Positions 58,284-64,000 of a DNA stretch of 64,000 bases are shown one piece after another. The notes beneath the pieces are model-generated. The model saw nothing but the letters and a program-made list of their open reading frames with translations, was not told the origin of the DNA and searched no databases. The translations under genes were made by a program, and so were the position numbers. Origin of the DNA: Beverwykella pulmonaria (Eukaryota > Ascomycota > Dothideomycetes > Pleosporales > Melanommataceae); contig BCHH01000009.1 of the NCBI GenBank assembly GCA_001599595.1, forward strand, positions 794,099 through 858,098, written 5' to 3'. The first letter of the stretch is position 1; each line of letters starts with the position of its first letter.

Positions 58284-59751
58284 CGCGCTGGATGGCGAGG
58301 GTACAAGCCGTGGCCCCTAGATGCGCATTGGGGACGCGAGAGAGCGAGGGAGTCTCAGCAGCGAGTGGACGGAGTGGGCGATCAACGGCCGAGCGACTGT
58401 GAGCAGGGTGAAGAACAAAAATTCTCGTGAGATGGGTGGTGGTCGGTAATCCAAGATGGGAGGCGGACCAGGAGTGTCCCCGCGGACGGGCGAGGGTTCA
58501 AGGTTGGCGCGGGTGTGTAAGACCGCTGGAAGGCTGATGCGTGAATGGGTAGCAATTTGGGGTTGAGCAGCGACGGTGACGACAGGGCTGTGCTCACGCA
58601 AATGGTGTATGGTCTTGCACGCTTCACAGAGGGGGAGGAGGGCGAGGAGACAAGGCGGCAGGTGCGCAATGCCGACGCTGTTAAGCCCTGCTTGTTCTAA
58701 AAGCAGGATCGGCGACGACTTCCCAGAGTGAAGGAGGACTAATGGGTACAAAGACAGCAGCCAAAAGCACCCCAACACGCGTGAACTGACATCGCTAAAG
58801 CACACCAAGCACCGCACCCCATCGCGCTCGCCACGCTGCCGGCGGGCTTTCTCAAAGGCGCTTTGACTGCGTCTTGGCATGCCATCCGTACAATGGCGCC
58901 CCTTAATGGTGCTCCACCCTGGTAGGGCGGTCGACGGAGAAGGCTTGAGCAGACGCCGATGACCTCATCGCTGCGGCCCGTGGGCAGCGCGCTGGCTGCA
59001 AGATTGCTGTGCGACAACCCGCCCACTGCTCTGCTGGCGAGCGCTGCTGGGCTCTGCATGTGACCCTCCCTTCCTCAGCTGTTACGGTAGCCTCGACCAA
59101 TCGACACTGGGACCGAAGACCGCTGTCTACGCTCTCCAAGCAGGATAGCGTACTGGCTGGGCAGCAGAAGAGAGGGGCACAACGGGCATCTTGTCCCGTC
59201 CAGACGATAGCGGGCAGCCAAAGCGACGCCGCCGCCGCCGCCTCCTCCTCCTTCTCCTAACCACACCGCCGGCTCCCTTAGACGTTGTTCGAGTTGTCCA
59301 AAGCCTCCGGGGTCACACCGCACAGTGGCGACAGGACATCCTGGCAAGCGGTGTCGCACTTGCCGTGTTGTCATCTGTGAGGTGCGAGGTCTATCCCAAA
59401 TCCCATTCAGGGAGAATGCGGCTAGCGCGCAGGGATAAGCGTTCACCAAAGAGCCACCATTTACGTTCTAAACACTCCACTACACACACGGCGTAAACTA
59501 ATTAAAATATAAGTCACCACCCCTGTTTGATCATCGCGCACACAACGAGTTGGTCTATGACCTCCTTCTCAGGGGGTATGTATGACTATCAACCTTCGCC
59601 GAAGAAGCCAGTCGGCGTCCAATGCCCTACCAACCACTATCGATATCCTCTGCCAAAGTCGCCAGAGCCGTGCAAGCATAACCACCGAGGACGAGGGCCA
59701 GCCTTGTCAAAGGCGTCACTTATGTCTACGATCTTGGCTCCCGAGGTGCTC
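58284..59751. promoter_or_regulatory. Upstream region of nik1
   Basis: About 1.47 kb. The first 600 bp upstream of nik1 is pyrimidine-rich on the coding strand, with several short upstream frames. A Gly/Ser-type trinucleotide tract (GCCGCC, CTCCTC) lies near 59225-59260. No gene is supported. Confidence 0.45.
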
Positions 59752-61459
59752 TTATCGTGAAGACTTGGCAAATACCACCAAGTTCTCAATGACGGCCTCA
59801 AACGCCTCCTTCTCGCCCATCGCGCTCTCCATACGCTTCTGCCAATAGTCAAAAACCTCGTTTGCACGCTCTCTTAGCTCCTGCAGCTTCTTAATGTGCT
59901 CTTGCAGCTCTACGTCGGTAAAGTTGCTGAGCGCAGCGTCCGTCGTCGAACACAGCATTGTCGTCGAACTGATGTCTAGTTGCGGAGGTGGTGGAGGCCC
60001 TTTTCTTTTCCTCTCCGTCTTCGAGGCCGAGGAGTCCAACGATGCCGATGATGTATTTTCCTTCTTCACCCGTCCCAGCGCGCCGTTGCGGCCGTCTGCG
60101 GAGGGTCTGGGAGACTTTTCGCCAGGGATGTGTATTGAGGGTAGAATGAGCTTCTTCTGCTTAGATGCTGGTAGAATTTCGTCAAGATCGACCGGTACGC
60201 CTAGTGATACTAGAAATAAGCGCCGTATCCGCGATCGAACCCAATCCGGGGGCTGGAGAGGCGGAGGGGCGACGAGTTGCGACCACAACGACAAGCTTCG
60301 TTCCGAGAGAAATATGGATCGGACAGCTGTTTGGTTGGTCGTGGATATACTAGGTATATCTCTCATGGACGGGTATATTTCATCAAGGTAAGGCTGCGTT
60401 GCATGGACAACCTCTTCTAGCGACGTGAGCTCCTCGAAATCCAGGACCGGCTGCGCAAGTCCACGTTAGTCCACACGGATCACATCAAAATGCATGGGTC
60501 AAAGAATAATCGATCTGGGATTGAATCATTCTGACTTACAGGACCTGGTGAAGGGGCAGGTACAGAAGGATGATCAGGGGGTTCGTCAAATGTAGTCTCT
60601 GCTTGCGCCTCGCCTTGTTGAAACCCATCGTCAAAATCCCCGAAATCATCTCCCTCCCCACCCTCTTCAAAATCGTCAAAGTCATCGCCGAAATCGCCGT
60701 CGTCGCCGCCATCCTCCGCTTCGCCGTTGTGGCGGACATTGTCGTTTCGCTCATTCGACTCAGCGGCCGACATATCTGACCTGTCTGCGTCGTCTGTGTC
60801 GCGATTCGAGTTCAAGGGAGATCTGTTCATCGAGGCAGTTGGCGATCCTTGTTCCGTCAATGGTACGCAGGGAAGCACCAAAGAGAATACCACCTTACGT
60901 ACCTGCAGTCTTTCGCTCCGGGGGCTGCGGTGCCTTTATAATAACATCAGGAATAGCGTCGGCAGCACGGACTTCGTAGGCATGGGTGCCAGGAACATCG
61001 CCATAGGCGGGCGTGTCTGGGTCCACCTTTTCCACCACCGTCTTTGGGATGGGCGTACCTCCCGGTGTGATGGGCCGGTCACCTAGGTCGACTCTCGAGG
61101 TACTCCGGCTTCTCATTCCATCCGGGACAATCTCCACCTCGTCGGGAACTGCATCTTGGGCCCTCTTGTTGTATGCTTCCGTGCCAGGAACCTCGCCATA
61201 GGCAGGCTCGTCGTCCACTCGTTCGACACGCGTGACTGGAATGGGCGAGGTGGCATTGGATCGATCTGCTTGTCTAGCAGCTATGTTGCGGCCTTCAGAG
61301 GCATCGGAGAAGTGCTCCTCACTCTCAGAGGACTCTACATGTACAACGTCAGATTGAGCGTATGGCAATGGCTAAGGCAAGCTGACCTAGCTCGTGGGCA
61401 CCGGGATCTTGCAACTCATGGTGTTGATTCTTGGGGGGTGGAGAGAGTTCGTCGGCCAT
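59752..61459 (-). CDS. Aftiphilin/Laa2-like clathrin adaptor accessory protein
   Basis: Minus strand, four exons: 61459-61387, 61334-60903, 60847-60540 and 60450-59752; 503 residues. The start is the ATG of MADELSPPPKN. Exon 2 has two similar units (DEPAYGEVPGTEAYNKRAQD and TPAYGDVPGTHAYEVRAAD), an internal duplication. Exon 3 is acidic, with repeated DFxDF/FGDFDD motifs (GDFGDDFDDFEEGGEGDDFG) of the kind that bind the ear domain of AP-1 gamma. Exon 4 is helical, starting PVLDFEELTSLEEVVHATQP, and ends with a coiled coil (LQEHIKKLQELRERANEVFD). The combination resembles fungal DUF5102/Laa2 proteins that recruit AP-1 with Laa1 at the trans-Golgi. The assignment rests on motifs only. The first donor is a weaker GTCAGC. 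Confidence 0.72.
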
Positions 61460-61978
61460 GGCGGAGGAGCTTGTGCAGAGCTAACAGATACTGATATGTG
61501 CGAACTGCAAAATGGTAGGAACGCGGTGGAAATATCAAACCAGGGCAAGAAATACGGGGACGGCGAAAGAAGGGAGAAAGGCACCGCACGTGAGCCGCAG
61601 TGCGCTGTCTTCGAGTTAGAGGCACAGAACGGGCGGCAGCAGCGGGGTGGAGGTCTGGCCTGCGAAAGAAGGACCCGGAAATACAATCCACCTAGCGGGG
61701 CCTTGGCAGCTTAGTGCTTGCCAGAATGGAACAACATTTGAACGCGGTGCGCAAGCGCACGCAGTGATCATTCGCGCCCATTGCCACTCACTTTCCACTG
61801 TGCTGTAATTAAAAGCTCGCGCAATCCATTGTTTTCGCCAAAACCATAGCGACCACGTCCCACGCCGCCTTTGAAGCCTCAAACCACGCCAGGTAGCTTA
61901 CCCCGGACTGCTGTGTACAACAGCTTCAGTGTACCCAGAGCTAATTCCAGCAAAGAAGATCCTGCGCACACGCTCACC
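61460..61978. promoter_or_regulatory. Bidirectional promoter region of the Laa2-like gene and nsp1
   Basis: About 520 bp between two divergent gene starts, so both promoters must lie here. No clear TATA box is seen on either side. Confidence 0.5.
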
Positions 61979-64000
61979 ATGTCTGGATTCACGTTTGGTG
62001 CGAGCAGCACGCCGAATCCCAATAACAACAACAACAAGCCGCTCTTTGGCGCTAGCACCACCACGGGCGGAGCAACTCCTTCTCTTTTCGGGACCGCCAC
62101 AAGCAACACCGCGACCCCAGGCTCCAGCAATCCAGGTGGTCTATTTGGCGGAGGTGGAACCACAGGCTCATCAACTTTGTTCGGGAGCGCGTCTTCCACT
62201 CCAGCTTCGAGTAAGCCTGGCGGTTTATTCGGAGGGACTCAAGCTACAGCTGGTGCTCCCCAAGCATCTCCAGCGCCGACTCTTGGAGGAGCGCCAAAGC
62301 CGCTGCTCTTTGGAGGAGCTAGTACAGGAGCACCTCCGACAAGCTCGGCTCCTAGCTTCTCGTTTGGCAATGCCGGCGGTTCAGGAGGTTGGTTTTTTAA
62401 CGGAAGAAGCACTGTGTGTACGAGCACCCTCAGCTAATATGTATCGCAACAGCATCTACGCCAGCCGCGAATAAAACATCCTTTCTCCCGTCGACAACCC
62501 CGGCTGGTCCCCCGCCAGGCACAGGCATCTTTGGTGGTCAAAACAAACAGCCCGGCGCAAGCGCTCAGCCCTCCTTCTTCGCATCGAAACCAGCAACGAC
62601 TTCCGCACCCTCTGCGTCGAACATATTTGGAACGGGAGGCTCGAGTTCCACACCGGCAGCAAAGCCAGGAGGAAACACCACAGGCAGCGGCGGACCAAGC
62701 TTGTTCAGCTTGGGTGGGAACAAAGACACTTCAGCGGATGCCAACAAGAACACTCAAGCTCAAGCATCTCCAGGTTTATTTAGTGGGACTAACCAATCCG
62801 GGGCCTCCGGCGCTCAAGGGACGCAAGGGACGCCAAAACCATCCTTGTTCCCCGGTGGTAGTACAACACCTGCATCTACCCCAGCGAGCAAACCTCCCGC
62901 TTTTGGTTTTGGAACAACGACAGCCGCCCCACAACCCTCCACAACAGCTCCGGTCAACACATTAAGCTTCGGCGGCAACAAACCAGCACCCACAACCACT
63001 GCAGCACCTACTAGCACAATGGACAGTATATTTCCCCCATCCTCCGGAGCTAGCACCACTGCTGCTGGGGGAAGTGGTTTCAACTTTTTCCAGAAACCTG
63101 CCGCCTCTACACCTGCATCCTCAACCGCCACAGGATCTACGCCCGCAATAGCCGGTACAGGAGCCGCCTCGACTACTACATCTGGACCTAGTTTATCAAC
63201 TGGTTTGGGGTCTGGTGGTATTGGGGGAACTACTACGGCAGCTAGCGCTGGGGCTGCCTCAACAAGCACGGCGGCACCCTCTTTATTCTCTGGCCTAGGG
63301 GCCAAACCGACGACATCAGCTCAACAGTCGGCAGCTACAGCTGCACCTGCCACCACGACCGCGGGTCTTGGTGGAACAACTGGAGGTGATGCAACCAAGA
63401 CCGGACTTGGTAGCTCAACTGCTGGCCCTGCACCTTCTGCACAGTCCCGCTTGAAGAACAAGTCTATGGATGAGATCATTACACGCTGGGCTGCCGACCT
63501 CTCCAAATACCAGAAAGAGTTTCAATCACAAGCTGAGACAGTTGCACGCTGGGATAGAGCGCTAGTTGAAAATTCGGACAAGGTGAAGCAGCTGTACTCA
63601 AAGACGTTCCAGGCCGAGCGCGACGCCGCCGAGGTTGAGCGGCAGTTGACGATGATGGAGGAGAACCAGGCAGAACTCGACTCGTATCTCGATCGGTACG
63701 AGAAGGAGATCGATTCCATGATGAAGAGCCACGGTGTGGGTGGGAGGTCAGATGGTCTCAGGGGACCTGATCAGGAGCGCGAGCGGACGTAAGTTGATAT
63801 ATTCTTTGCCGACTTCGACCGGCAGTATTCTATCCTATGAGTTGCATTGGCTAACCGGCGGAACAGGTACAAATTAGCGGAGAAACTGCAGGATAGGCTC
63901 AATGAGCTAAACAAGGATCTCACCGAGATGATCGACGAGATCAACAACACATCGCAGACGCTCAGCAAGACTGGCAAGCCAGATGATCCTGTACGTGCAA
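61979..64000 (+). CDS. nsp1: FG nucleoporin Nsp1 (5' part; continues past the window)
   Basis: Exons 61979-62387, 62453-63788 and 63867-63990 are visible; a donor GTACGT at 63991 shows that the gene continues beyond the edge. The start MSGFTFGASSTP opens a long Ser/Thr/Ala/Gly-rich region with spaced FG motifs (SLFGTA, GGLFGG, PSFSFGNAGG, GFGTTT, NTLSFGG). It lacks charged residues and forms the permeability phase of the nuclear pore. From about residue 480 comes the Nsp1_C coiled coil (MDEIITRWAADLSKYQKEF, then ARWDRALVENSDKVKQLY and QLTMMEENQAELDSYLDRY), which binds Nup57/Nup49 and Nup82. The first intron interrupts the FG region in the sequence GNAGGSGA, with a GTTGGT donor. The assignment to Nsp1 rather than another FG protein rests on this coiled coil. 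Confidence 0.93.

Noticed and set aside
1..64000. tRNA and rRNA genes
   Set aside because: I looked for B-box-like GGTTCGANNCC strings and their complements and for 5S-like sequence; the few partial hits fall inside coding genes and cannot form a cloverleaf.

Overview
This window is nuclear DNA from a filamentous ascomycete (Pezizomycotina; a Dothideomycete is my guess, not proven). The genes carry short introns of roughly 50-130 bp with GT-AG ends and CTAAC/CTGAC-like branch points. They encode typical eukaryotic proteins: Ran GTPase, a TRAPP subunit, a U5 snRNP WD40 protein and an FG nucleoporin. They also include lineages specific to filamentous fungi: a group III hybrid histidine kinase, a Zn2Cys6 factor and a SomA/Flo8-type LisH protein. 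No plasmid, phage, IS, CRISPR or tRNA signal was seen.

Region 1 (1-12 kb) is the most interesting part. It holds four genes in the order agd3 (CE18 polysaccharide deacetylase), ega3 (GH114 endo-galactosaminidase), sph3 (GH135 spherulin-4-like glycoside hydrolase, opposite strand) and uge3 (UDP-glucose/UDP-GalNAc 4-epimerase). This matches the galactosaminogalactan (GAG) exopolysaccharide cluster of Aspergillus fumigatus, in the same order. Uge3 would supply UDP-galactose and UDP-GalNAc, a membrane glycosyltransferase (gtb3, not in the window) would polymerise and export, Agd3 would deacetylate the polymer to make it cationic and adhesive, and Ega3 and Sph3 would cleave it. The sph3 copy has an apparent frame shift near its 3' end and no visible signal anchor, and a 3.5 kb gene-free stretch separates ega3 from sph3.

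Region 2 (13.8-30 kb) holds a Zn2Cys6 transcription factor, Ran (gsp1), the proteasome assembly chaperone Nas2, a decayed RhoGEF (DH-domain) relic at about 20.3-21.2 kb, a small SBDS/Rtc3-domain protein, a Cys-rich single-pass surface protein with a Mid2-like layout, and an AAA ATPase.

Region 3 (30.8-48 kb) holds a SomA/Flo8-like LisH regulator (SomA is reported to control GAG-dependent biofilm in A. fumigatus), the TRAPP subunit Bet3 with a predicted 9-nt microexon, a Gln-rich coiled-coil protein followed by an 18-bp minisatellite, a U5-40K/Cwf17 WD40 protein, a two-pass membrane protein, an F-box/WD40-type protein and a large multi-pass membrane protein.

Region 4 (49-64 kb) holds a Uls1-type SNF2/RING translocase, the Nik1/Os-1 hybrid histidine kinase with six HAMP units, an Aftiphilin/Laa2-like acidic protein, and the 5' part of the nucleoporin gene nsp1, which runs off the right edge.

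Exon boundaries were assigned by hand from reading frames and splice motifs. Family assignments are recognition of motifs and have not been checked against a database.
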